Positions 21,013 through 34,154 of a DNA stretch of 64,000 nt are shown here, in pieces. Each line of letters opens with the position of its first letter. Position 1 is the stretch's first letter. Both the position numbers and the translations under genes were made by a program. The stretch is from Scenedesmus sp. ARA3 (Eukaryota; Chlorophyta; Chlorophyceae; Sphaeropleales; Scenedesmaceae), in the NCBI GenBank assembly GCA_004335835.1, contig RWJK01000514.1, positions 94,172 through 158,171 of the forward strand, given 5' to 3'. Under the pieces are notes generated by a model, which was not told where the DNA came from, did no database searches, and saw only the letters and a list, made by a program, of their open reading frames with translations.

Positions 21013-22878
21013 GGTTGATCTGCAGAGCAGCCAGCAGGTCCAGCGGGTGAGGAAAACACGTGTATGGTTACATCTCTATTCATTGTCCGAAAAACTGCTT
21101 CACACCGCGCAGCATGCTGGCTGAGGTGCACACAACACCAGCAGCTGTACGCTGATCAAACTCCGCGACGCTACCAGCACTAGAGGCCGCACGCCGCTCG
21201 TTCATGTCATATGTTTGATCTGAGCCGCTACATGGCAATGGCGCACAGCAGTGCAATTGCAAATGTTTGCCGGGATTATCATTCAGCACCCAGGGGCGAA
21301 GATGCTGTAGCTGTGGAGAGCACGCTTACAGCTGTGATTCGTTTTAACATTGTGTCCTTACCTTCCAGCCGGCACTATGCGTCAAAAGGACGATCAGCTG
21401 GACGCTGCAAGCTGCCCTGCTGATTTTATGCCTCAATGAAAATACGCCTACCTCGGTTAGCAGAGAGTCATGTAGTAGCGCAACCAAAGTGAGCGAATTG
21501 GGATGTGGCAGTTGGCTTTATGGTGCTGGCTGCCCTGCACCGAGCTTCAGTGTTATTTCCAGTATAAACGTTGCCGGCGGCACATTGTGCCATGGTGAAA
21601 CATACACTGTTAAAACCAGCAAGAGCACCTGAAATGTGAAATTCGGCAGCTGATCGACACTGCTAAGCCTAGGTAGTGAGCTCACTACGAACATCGTCGG
21701 GATCGGACCCAACCTACCTTGCTCTGGATGCTGGATGATCCTGGATTTCAGTGCGCCCATTGGTAACATAGGTTTAACTATTATATGTAACACTAACAGG
21801 CTCGTGCTTCGGCGACTCAGATGGTGCGTGCAGCCGACGTCACAGCTTCCGGGGTCGACTGCTCACACCTACGAAGCCTGGCAGCTCCGTCAGCTGCTAG
21901 ACGTACATAAGTTATGGAGAAACCGTTTATTCATGTACGCGGACCCTGAGGATGCGCCCAAAGCACGCGCCCGGTCGAGTAATCCAGCTTCCTCAGCTCT
22001 GAGGCAGTTGACACTATCTCAGCCGAGACAGTTCATGCTGTATCAGGTGTGAAGAGTTGCATGTGACACACGCTGCAGTCGCACATTGCAACATAGTGCG
22101 TAACGGTTTACTGGCACTCACTGGCGGGTTCAGTGTGATGATTTCTCAAAAGACGCAGTTGGTTGTTCACAGAGTGAGCTGCTGCTTGCGCTGTCACAGA
22201 TACAGCGACTCCCAACAGTACGCTGCTGGCAGCAGCTGCTGCGCAACAATCAAAAGCAGCAGCAGATGGCGATGATAATGCACATGCTGCTGAAGTCGAA
22301 AGCTGTGTTTTGCAAATCTAGGCCTGCAATGCTGCAGCAGCCAAGATTCTCGAAACGGCGGCCTACTGCATGAACGTGCGCAGCTAGGTGCAGCTGCCAA
22401 ACTAAGCAAAGACTCTTATCGGATATGCTGTGAAGCCATAATCTGCCTGGCATAGGTGGCAACCAGAGATGCGTGGCATAGGCAAGACACTTCAAATGTG
22501 TATCTCACAGACAACGGTGTACAACGGCAACCCAACACAGTCGCCCCAGCACAGCTCTGCACCCCTGCACTGCTGCACCACGTCCTACACTGCAATGCTA
22601 GTTGGACAGCAAGGTTTCCATGCTGGCCTGCTTCCCGCCGCTGCTGCTGCTGCTGCTGCTGCTGCTGCCCTCTTCTGAATCGTCTGCCGACTCCTGCAGG
22701 CACCAGCAGGCGGCCAGGGCAGGCAACCAAAGGGGCGTCAAGTGGTGGCAGCATCCACGCACCCACCAGCGTCGGCCGCCATGCAGCGCGTGCTGCACCT
22801 CCAAACCCGCAGCTGCAGCAAGCGACACCAACGCACGCAGAGGCCTGCCCAGCTGACGCTGCTGCTGCTGCTGCTGCT
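21013..22878. other. Intergenic with one weak candidate frame
   Basis: This is 1.87 kb between the start of the Cys-rich gene and the end of NFU, both on the minus strand. A plus-strand frame at 21735-22052 has a plausible protein-like stretch (TYEAWQLRQLLDVHKLWRNR) but mixed codon use and no identifiable start exon, so it is not annotated as a gene. Short Gln/Ala/Leu-coding CTG runs occur near 22640-22670. Confidence 0.5.
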
Positions 22879-24278
22879 CTACCGCTGCTGCTGCTGCTGC
22901 TGCGGCGGCTCGTCCAGCTGCTGCTCCAGCTGCTCAAAGGCCTTCAGTGCCTCCTCCTCGCCCTCATCAGGAGGCGCCTGGCAGCAGCACCAGGCGCAGC
23001 AGCACGGGCTTGGTGCCACGCCTCAGCTCTGCTGTGTGCTCATCTATGCTATGCTGCTGCTGCTGCTGCTGCGACACTGCTTGAGGCCGCATGTTGCTAA
23101 TGGCTCTGCAGCAGCATGCTATGGGCGTGCGCTACACTGCCGCAGTGCAGCAAGTGCCTTCTTATGCATCAATGCGCGCCTCAGCAAGCACACAACACAG
23201 CGCTGGATGCACCCTGACTTGACTCAACATGCACAGCCATCTACATGGAATGCATGCGCCCACCTTCCCACAGCACCCCTAGTGCTGCATAAAAAAAAAT
23301 GCCGCTGCATGGCCGCTCAGCGCTGAAAAATGCCGCTGTGTATGCTGGCTCACCTCCACGACCTGCTTCACCTCCGGGATGTAGTGCATGAGCATGTTCT
23401 CGATGCCGCTCTTCAGCGTGACGCTGCTGGAGGGGCAGCCGCTGCACGCGCCCTGCAGCCAGGCAGCAGCAGCACACACAATTCTGTCATATTTTACACA
23501 CACACGAGCCATGAGGCCAGGCCAGTCCAGGGGTCAGCGCCACGGACCGCAACGAGGCTCAGGCATGCCGCGCATCGCAGTGCATACACATTGATGTGAT
23601 GACAGTCTTGAAATGTTGCACTGTTCACTGGGCCCGCTGCTACGACTACAGCTGTACGTGCTGGGCTTGTGCATGAATGCGGCCCCTTGCGCAGGCAGCG
23701 ACCCAACGCACCATCATCTTGAGGCTAACGGTGCCGCTGTCTGCGTCGAAGCCGCGGAACACGATGTCGCCGCCGTCCTCCTGCACTGCGGGCCGGATGC
23801 GCGTCTCCAGCAGCTCCTTGATCATGGCCACCACCTGGGCGGGAAGCAGAACACAAGGCATGAGGCATGAGGCATGAGGCACAAGGCATGAGGCATGGGC
23901 ACCCAGATGTGCATGCAGGCAGCTCCTTGATCATGGCCACCACCTGAGCAGCAGGCAGCATGCAGGCAGCCAGGCAGGCACGAAGTGTGAGGCATGAGGC
24001 GCAGTGAGATGGCAGTATGGTGCAGGCAGCTCCTTGATCATGGCCACCACCTGCTTGAAGGTGGCATGCGGGCATGAGCCGCAAGGCATGCGTCACGAGG
24101 CGTGAGGCACAAGGCATAACCATGTGCATGCAAACATCTCCTTCATCATGGCCACCACCCGATGCACAGCACACAGCAGGCACGAAGCATATGGCACGAG
24201 GCACAGGGCAACTGCTGTGTATGTAAGTATTGCGCTGCACGCAGGCATGTGAGTGCAGGGCTGCATCCTCCTCCTCCG

Positions 24279-24344
<66 letters not shown>

Positions 24345-25903
24345 GCCGCGCACCTCATCATCGTCCTCGTGGATGGCTGTGTCGCTGGCTGCCAGGCTGT
24401 CCTTGTCAGTGAAGAGCGGCTCGCCGCTGCTGAAGTGGTCCATGAGCGCGGCAAACACGTCCGGCTTGAGCACAGGCCAGTTGTAGTCGTCGTTCTTGGT
24501 GATGGTAACAAAGTCGCTGCCAAAGAACACGCCTGCAGCAGCAGCAGCAGCAGCAGATGTAGAGAGCGGAGACCTGCTGACCCACATCCTGCCACTGCCT
24601 GACACGCCACATTCTGCCTACTTCCAGTTGGTACCACAGCAGCATGCACGGCCTAATCCAGGACGCACACCAGTCGGTTCGCTGGTGCCACTGAAGCTGC
24701 CAAACAGCTGCTGTTGAGCCCACGCACCACCAAACGTCAACCACATGCCAGATTCAACGCTCAACATGGCAACCGCAGTACCTGTGTCACCCACCTGTCA
24801 CACCATCGATCATGAAGAGCTTCTTGGCCAGTGGTGACACCATGGCTGCACGCGCACTGGAGAACTCAAAGCTGCCGCTCTGCAGACACACACCACAAGA
24901 GCACAGCAGGGGGTGAGGCAGTACACAGACGGGGCTGATGCAAGGGCCGTGAAGGCGACGCATGGCGTGTGCTAAGCAGAACCGCGCATCCAAAAAAGCA
25001 GTGCATTGCACTGTTCGCCAGCAAAGCAGCTGCTGTGCCTGGGGTTGAACCAATTGCTGGGAGAAATGCGCGTGCCAGAAGCATGCTGCACTGCACTGCA
25101 GCAGCACAATTTGCTGCTGTGATAGCATGCTACTGCCACCGCTGCCTGGCAGAGGCGCATCAAAAGGCCCGGCAACATGCTCTGGGCACAGAGCGCTGCG
25201 GCAATGGCCTGCACTGTTGCGCAACTGCAGTCTTAAGCTGTCTGCATCAGCCCCTGATGCATACTCTTACAACGACTAAGAGAGTATGCATCAGTTGTTG
25301 CTGCTGCCGTTGCTGCTGCTGCTGCTGCCGCCGCACCTCCATGATCTGCCTGCCAGGCAGGAACATGAGGCTCTGCGGGTTGGGCGTGGGCTGCGTCTGG
25401 ATGAACATGCCGCGCCGCTGGCCCCCTGCAGCAGGCCGACAGTGCAGCAACAGATAGCAGAGTGTCCCAGCAGCATATGTCAATGGGGACGACTGCATGC
25501 TGGATGTAGTGCCACAAACCAGAGCGGGCGTATACGACGCTCTCAGCCAGCCCAGTAAAGGTCTGTACCAGCCTGCTGCAGGCAGCTGCTGCATCAAGAG
25601 AAACTGCACACAAGGTTACATTGGCTTGCCACAGCCACCATGCACATACCTTGTTGCCATGGCTGCATCGCGAATGGAAGTTGATGTGGCTGGTGTAGCT
25701 GCGCTGGGCTGCTGCTGGGCTGTAACTGGCTGCGCCAATGACCACTGCTGTGGCTGTTGAGTGGGTGTTGCCAGGCCATGCATGTCACCTGCACAAGAAT
25801 AAGTGCTTCTACAGTAAGCCAAACCTTCCCTGACAGCGATGCTGCAGCTGTCATGTTATGGATGATGAAGCTTACTGTTGCCATGCAGCGTGCCTCAGCC
25901 AGC

Positions 25904-25934
<31 letters not shown>

Positions 25935-25977
25935 ACGCGCGCGGCGCCAGACATGTCAACAATCGCCTGAGGGCCAT
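22879..25977 (-). CDS. NFU1: Mitochondrial NFU-type iron-sulfur cluster scaffold
   Basis: Eight exons (25977-25876, 25719-25650, 25425-25337, 24879-24795, 24532-24354, 23834-23712, 23452-23354, 22977-22879) give about 281 residues. Residues 1-60 are an Arg/Ser-rich presequence starting [15 protein letters not shown]. The exon 2 acceptor is the least certain junction. The Nfu N-domain begins [20 protein letters not shown] and continues through [20 protein letters not shown] and [20 protein letters not shown]. The NifU-like C-domain has [17 protein letters not shown] and the catalytic GACSGCPSS (C219, C222), then [12 protein letters not shown] and an acidic/Gln tail. The CxxC pair binds and delivers Fe-S clusters to mitochondrial targets such as lipoate synthase and complex I/II, by family knowledge. 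The intron before exon 6 carries three extra copies of that exon's 5' edge. The start codon lies 387 bases from the divergent HERPUD-like gene. Confidence 0.92.
23810..24160. repeat. Four-copy array of the NFU exon 6 edge
   Basis: The segment CAGCTCCTTGATCATGGCCA plus CCACCTG (minus strand: acceptor CAG followed by VVAMIKEL codons) occurs at 23810 (real exon), 23919 and 24026, and in diverged form at 24135. Spacings are about 109, 107 and 108. Between copies lie degenerate AGGCATGAGGCAC-type minirepeats. All extra copies are intronic. Confidence 0.9.
24283..24341. repeat. CAG/CAA triplet tract at an intron start
   Basis: A near-continuous CAG run with two CAA interruptions lies in NFU intron 5, about 12 bases past the donor of exon 5 in minus-strand sense. 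Confidence 0.85.
25254..25294. repeat. Inverted repeat, 14-bp stem
   Basis: CTGATGCATACTCT at 25254-25267 is the reverse complement of AGAGTATGCATCAG at 25281-25294, with a 13-base loop. It lies in NFU intron 3 about 40 bases from the donor and could fold in the pre-mRNA. Confidence 0.9.
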
Positions 25978-26364
25978 ACTTTGAGTTGTGTGCTGTGCTG
26001 AGCCTGGCGAAAGCAAGCAGATCGATGTTGGCTGAGCAGCTGCTGCTTGGTGCAAAGCAGATCAATGGCAAGTAACGACAGCACGCATGCTTAAACAAAT
26101 CAGTGCAACAGGAGTGACATCAAATGCATCCGGCACCGGCATCATGACAAGGACACAGAAAGACCTAGACCGACAGAGGTTGACACGGTGGCTTATGTCC
26201 CTCTGTCCCGGGGCTGGTCGGCTTACAACTGGTTGTATATAGTCGAGTATATCGTCTTATATTCAAGTTTGACGCAGCCCTCCTGCAAGGGCAGACCTTC
26301 TTGCAGGCTTCATTGCTGGCCTGGGCAGCTTTTCGGCAGTCAGTACTTATAAACAGAACATATA
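25978..26364. promoter_or_regulatory. Divergent promoter region, NFU / HERPUD-like
   Basis: The 387 bases between two opposed start codons must hold both promoters and leaders. AT-rich elements occur at TATATAGTCGAGTATAT (near 26235) and CTTATAAAC (near 26347), which is very close to the plus-strand ATG. No factor site is assigned. Confidence 0.5.
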
Positions 26365-26929
26365 ATGGAGGATCAAAGCGCTGGAGAGGTCACTTTCGTC
26401 ATCAGAAACCCATCAAAGCACGACAGCGAGTCCTTCCGGCTCAGCGTGCCAGCGGGGGCATCTGTAGCTGACATACAGAACCTAATTCACGAGACATATG
26501 ACGGCAAACCCAGCCCCAGCACTCAAACGGTGCGTTCGAGGCAGCAAGTGGCAACGACTGGCACACCTTCTTAGTGCAGCAGGGCCATCAAGCTGATCCC
26601 GTGGTTTGCCTGCAGCTCATTTATGCCGGCAAGGTTCTTAAGGACACCACTCTTCTGGTCAAGGACCTCGTGAAGGTGAGCAACACAGCTGCTGCTGTCT
26701 TCCAGGTGCACATTTCTGCTGCTGCTGGTGCTGCTCTTGGCGCTGCTTGTGTCCCTCTTTGTTTGTACACTCTTATAGGAGGGTTGCGCTGGCTCGTTTG
26801 CTGCGCATTAGACCTGAAGGGGTGTTGCCTGCTGGCATATATTTGTCCTGCAGCCTATGGACTGTGGCGCTCCGCACAGCCTGCACCTGGTGGTGCGCGC
26901 CCCGAGCAAGCCTGGCTCAGCACCAGGCT

Positions 26930-26964
<35 letters not shown>

Positions 26965-28812
26965 CGCGCGCCAGCACCAGCAGCAGCAGCACCCGCCCCG
27001 TCAGCATCGCCCAGTGCTGCAGCAGCCCCGCAGCCGAGCACACCTAACCCATCCACGCAGCCATTCCCTGCTGCTGTCTTTGCAGCAAGCAACAGCTCAA
27101 CTGGTGGCAGCAGTGGCGCAGCCACGGGCGCTGCACTTCAACCGGAAGCCACTCGTGCAGCATTTGGCGCCACCAGCAGTGGCGCTGCTGCAAGCTCAAG
27201 CAGCGCACCTGCAGCAGCTGCTACTGCACCTCCCAGCGCATCCCCAGCAGCAGCAGCAACAGCAGTGCCGGCAGCTTCCTCAGCTCCAGAGTTTGCTGCA
27301 CCCAGCAACAGCAGCAGCAGCAGTGGTGTTGGCGCAGCAAGCAGCAGCAGCGGGGCAGCACCAGGGGTCAGCGCATTTGCGAATGGCGTGTATGCGCCGC
27401 CCTTGCCCTCAGCTCCCTCTGCGCCTGGCTTCTCTTACCCATACATGTACTGCAACCCAATGCACATGGGCATGAACCCTGTGATGAACAACGCAGTGAT
27501 GGCAGCAGCATACCAGGCCGCATACGCGGCTGCACTGCAGAGCATGCGGCACCAGATGCAGCTGCAGGCAGGCACGGCAGGGGCCGGTAGCAGCAGTGCA
27601 GCATCATCAGCAGCACCGGCAATGCTGCCAATGCCTACACCACTGACTCCTGCACTGCTGTACTACCCAGCTGCATTCCAGCAGGCAGCAGCAGCGGCAG
27701 CGGCAGCAGCTGCAGCAGCACACCACGGCCAGCACATGCAGCCAGGCGCTGCAATGGCAGCCCCTGCTCCCTTCGCCATCCCTGCGCAGTTTGCTGTGCC
27801 GCTGCTGGGCATGCCCGCCCAGTTGGCAGCACACCCAGCAGCAGCAGCAGCAGCGCAGCAAGCAGCACAGCAGGCCCAAGCAGCAGCAGCAGCGCCGGCT
27901 GCTCCTGCAGGCCGCATTGGCCTGCGGCAGCGCTTCCCTCACGGGCTCTACATGGCAGCCCGGGGCGGCCCAGCAGCAGCAGCACAGCGCGCAGATCAGG
28001 CAGCAGCAGCAGCAGCAGCAGCAGCGGGCCCGGGCCAGCAGGCGGCAGCCGGCGCGCCGCACGCGCATGGGCACGGGCACCGGCGCTACCGCACGCGCAC
28101 GATCACGTTCCGTATCAGCATGCGCACGCTGCTGCAGATGCTGGTGTTTGGCATGGTGCTGTACCAGCACTGCACCTGGCCTCGGCTGTGCATCCTGCTG
28201 GCGGGCTCGGTGATCCTGTACGCCACTGCGCTGTGGGCGCCCTTCAGGCAGTTCATCCTGTCGCTGGCAATGCCTCCTAGGCCGGAACAGCTGGCAGAGA
28301 TGCAGCTGCGCAGGCAGCAGGCGGCCCAGCAGCACCGGCAGCAGCAGCAGCAGCAGCAGCAAGGGCCGGCTGCGGCGCCGGCTGGAGAAGCAGCAGCAGG
28401 CGGCCAGCAGCAGCAGCAGCAGGAGGGTGGTGCAGGCGCGCCGGCAGCAGCAGCAGCAGCAGCAGCTCCAGCTGGCGAAGCGGATGCAGCTGCTGCTGCG
28501 GGTGCGCCTGTTCCTGCTGCACCTGGTGCGGCTGTGGGTGCGCACGGCGTGCCGCTGCAGCCTGGCCTGCCTGCGTGGCTGCAGCAAGGCATTGTGCGCG
28601 AGGTGCTTGCAGTGCTGCTGAGCTTTGTGACATCGCTGCTGCCCGGCTGGAACTACAACGCGGAGGATGCAGCGGTGTTTGCGGCGGCGCAGGAGCTGGT
28701 GGCGCGTGAGCAGCAGCAGCAGCAGCAGGGCGGCGGCAATGCAGGCGCTGCTGCAGGGGGTGCTGCTGCAGGTGGTGCGCCGGCTGGCGATGTCGTGAAT
28801 GCGGCTGCTTGA
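26365..28812 (+). CDS. HERPUD-like ER membrane protein with ubiquitin-like domain
   Basis: Three exons (26365-26529, 26616-26675, 26854-28812) join in phase 0 to give 727 residues. A ubiquitin-like domain spans residues about 7-88: VTFVIRNPSKHDSESFRLSV, LIYAGKVLKDTTLLVKDLV and SLHLVVRAPSKPG. A long Ala/Ser/Gln-rich stretch follows, with a Met/Tyr-rich patch (YMYCNPMHMGMNPVMNNAVM) like the YxxxYY region of HERP. Two hydrophobic segments at about 500-545 (TLLQMLVFGMVLYQHCTW; LCILLAGSVILYATALWA) form the membrane hairpin, and a further C-terminal segment reads VLAVLLSFVTSLLPGWN. HERP proteins recruit ERAD components such as HRD1 and respond to ER stress, by family knowledge. This copy is longer than animal HERPs because of low-complexity Gln/Ala inserts. 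A TGTAA motif lies at 28826-28830, which may be too close to the stop to be the poly(A) signal used. Confidence 0.88.
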
Positions 28813-30863
28813 TTGCAGAGCGTGCTGTAACAAGGGGGTCGGGGCCAAGCAGGTGTGCATTGAGACATAGCTTCAAGCAGGCGGCAGGTGTCTTTGGACA
28901 GGTTAAAAAGGATGTGTAGCAAGATGGAGTTGAGCTGAGCAGGGAATTGGGAGATTGTGGCCTGCTGATTGGCGTCGAGTTGCCTTGACAGGATGGTGGG
29001 ACAGCAATGCGCGTTGCAAGCAGGGGTGTGTGTGCAGACCACGAGATGGGGGCTGGTTTGGGCGACTCGGGAGGCCTCAATTGCCTGTGCTCTCTTGGCG
29101 AGCAGGTGTTGAGTTGTTTGCAACTTGCAGTGACCTACTGATTCCTTGCTGACTAGTGGGGGAAGTGCATCCAATTCAACCAATGCAACACATTGCCTGC
29201 ATTGCAGCTGTGTCCACAGCCAAAACAGTGTTGGTCTGCGGTGTATGCGGTGTGCTTGTGTCTGTCACGGCGCGCGGCACCAAGGCAGCCAACAGCAAGG
29301 CATCTTGGCAGCTGCACATCACTGAGGAGGTGTACCGCACACCAGGTGTACTCAGTACAAGGCACGGTGCCTTGCCAGCTCAAGTGTGGTGCAGCGTCAT
29401 CAGGATGACTGCGGCTTTGCCTAGTGCTAGTTGTGTGGGCTCCAGGGGCTCTGCACGGTGCACAGCCATGGTGCTGCTGTAGTGTCCATGGTGATCAATG
29501 CCCGGTGGGATGGTTAGTGCTAACTGTGCAGGTGCCTTGTGTTCTTTGATATGCGGCATGCCGCACTGTACATGTGCACACACTCTGAATGCACGAACGC
29601 CAGCGCCATGTGGTGGCTTACAATCTGGAGTTGGTGCTCTCGCTTTCTTGTGCAGAAGTTGGTTCAAGTGGTTGCATCAGGATGCGGTTTGCCAGCATGT
29701 CTTGCAAGAGTGGGTTTGTGTTGACGGTCAGTATAGTTGCATCAAGATGCGGTCTGTCAGCATGTTATGCGCTGCTGCAGCCAGTGCTGACATGGCTGCC
29801 AGCCTGACACCTGTGCCAGGCAAGCAGGCGGTGCTGAGCCAGGGCAGCCGAGCAGTCGTTGACGACTCAAGAACGATGTCATGCAGACAAAGTCTTTGTC
29901 TTTGAAGGGTTGCTGCGCATGCCAGGCGGTGCGTACAGTAGACTAACCGTTGAACTTGCTTGAAAGACCGATGTAGCTTAGTTGGTAACACGGCGATGAT
30001 GCTGATGTGTGTTACCTGCAATTCTTTATACTGATGCTGACTATTTGATGATCTCAGCTTGATCCTGAGCATCGCTGGACCTTCATAGAGCACGACCTAA
30101 ACTGAAGATGCTCAGCCAACCGCTTGATGCATAGCAGCAGGACTGGACTGAGTGTGCAGTGTAACCTTGCAGCAGCGCATGGCATACCAGTGTCAGGCAG
30201 AGGCATGTTCGTCCTCCTGCCCTGCCTGGATGAGTAAACTAGGATAGCAGCAGCTGCTGCTGCTGTAGACCAACTGGTAAATTGGTCACAGGCTGGCTGA
30301 TGCGACTGGCTGCGCCCCTAGACATGCAAGCGCTGCATGGCAAGGGATTTATGCAAGGCAAATTGTCGAGAGTTCTGCATTTCTTCCTAGACGGCGGCGA
30401 TATTGCTCCAAGCAACCATTCAGGGGGTGCACGAGCCTGGCACCAGCAGCTGGCAGCAGCAGTACTGCAGCAACAAGCTTCAAGAACAGCTCCCTCCACA
30501 GCAGCGCGCTGACCTAACCTGACGTGCCTAAATCTCCAATAACCGAACCTCCGTGCCTTTTCCTACACCAGCCAGTGGTCAGGAGTGGTAGCTACAGCAT
30601 TGAGATGGCAGTGGCAGTCAAGGTGAGACAGGCTCAGCGCAGAAACCACCTTGCAGCAAACGGAACAAACACTGTCTGTTATTTCCCAGTTGGCAGATCG
30701 TCAGTTCTGTCAACGAACACGCAGTAATCGTCCTGGTGCGCCCCACAGTGACACGCCCACCAGCCAAGGGTTTAGCTCTCTCTCCTCGCTCTTCAGTCTG
30801 CAGCCTGCTGAGGACCGTCCTTTTTCCTGGACCTGCTCCTGTGAGTCCAACAAAGCAGACAAG
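28813..30863. other. Intergenic, leads into RPS23 promoter
   Basis: This is about 2 kb with no supported gene. A short direct repeat (GTTGCATCAGGATGCGG / GTTGCATCAAGATGCGG) lies at 29671 and 29736. The last 100 bases (about 30775-30840) are pyrimidine-rich (CTCTCTCCTCGCTCTTC; CCTTTTTCCTGGACC), which would suit the leader of a ribosomal-protein mRNA. The frame at 30282-30512 has no recognisable content. Confidence 0.55.
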
Positions 30864-33471
<2,608 letters not shown>

Positions 33472-34154
33472 GCTGCAACGGCAGACCGCGGCAGCAGCGC
33501 TGCAGACGCAGCGCACAGCTGCACGCGACTGCAGCAGCAGCAGCATGTCAGCAGCATGTCGGGCTAGCAGTTGGTGGCTGTGCTGGCGCACATGCCTTTT
33601 GTAGCATGGCAGCTGCTGTAACACATATCTTCTGCTGTAGTACTACACTCATACTAGTGTGGATCGACATGATTCTGATCATGATGCTGCAAGTGAAGAT
33701 ACAGATTGACATGAGATACCGTCAGTTGAAAGGTGGCAGGCTGCGATTGGCAGCGGCTCCATCTGCACAACGGATGCGCGGTGTGCTGTAGTGCAGCACT
33801 GCAGCAGCTAGCTGGACTCTGATACAGGCTTGTAGTCAAGTTGTGTTTCTTATGATATACTGCAGTGCGATCACAACGCGTCAGCCGCTAGTTTGGTCGC
33901 CGTACATGCAGTGGCCCTTGCAACTTCAGCTTCACGTGTTACCTCGAGGACATTGCCTGGCCTAACTTGCTTTAGAACTCATTCACAGCCGTCTTCATCC
34001 GCTGCCGCATGTGTGTGATACACACCAGCAGGCAGGTATCCACTGAACACCACGCGTGTAATCAGGTCACCACAACATCACTATCGTCTGTCTCACTGGC
34101 CCCACAAACTAACTAATGCAACTGGCAGCCAACGGCAACAAACAGTAGCTGCTG
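33472..34154. other. Convergent intergenic region
   Basis: This holds the 3' ends of RPS23 (+) and the COMT-like gene (-). TGTAA, the usual green-algal poly(A) signal, occurs at 33617-33621, 146 bases past the RPS23 stop. No further gene is seen. Confidence 0.6.
33617..33621 (+). terminator. Putative TGTAA poly(A) signal of RPS23
   Basis: TGTAA is the common green-algal polyadenylation signal. It lies 146 bases after the RPS23 stop, a reasonable 3' UTR length. Confidence 0.5.

Noticed and set aside
23810..24160. CRISPR-like array
   Set aside because: Spacing is regular, but the repeats are copies of an NFU exon edge and the spacers are related minirepeats in a eukaryotic intron.
26847..28860. 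Long antisense open frames opposite the HERP-like gene (for example 27607-28860 on -)
   Set aside because: They are Leu/Cys/Arg mirror readings of Ala/Gln codons with no motif; the plus frame has the ubiquitin-like domain and membrane segments.
29969..30045. tRNA-like start (GATGTAGCTTAGTTGGTAAC)
   Set aside because: The D-arm-like piece has no matching acceptor stem and no GGTTCGANTCC-type T-loop downstream.
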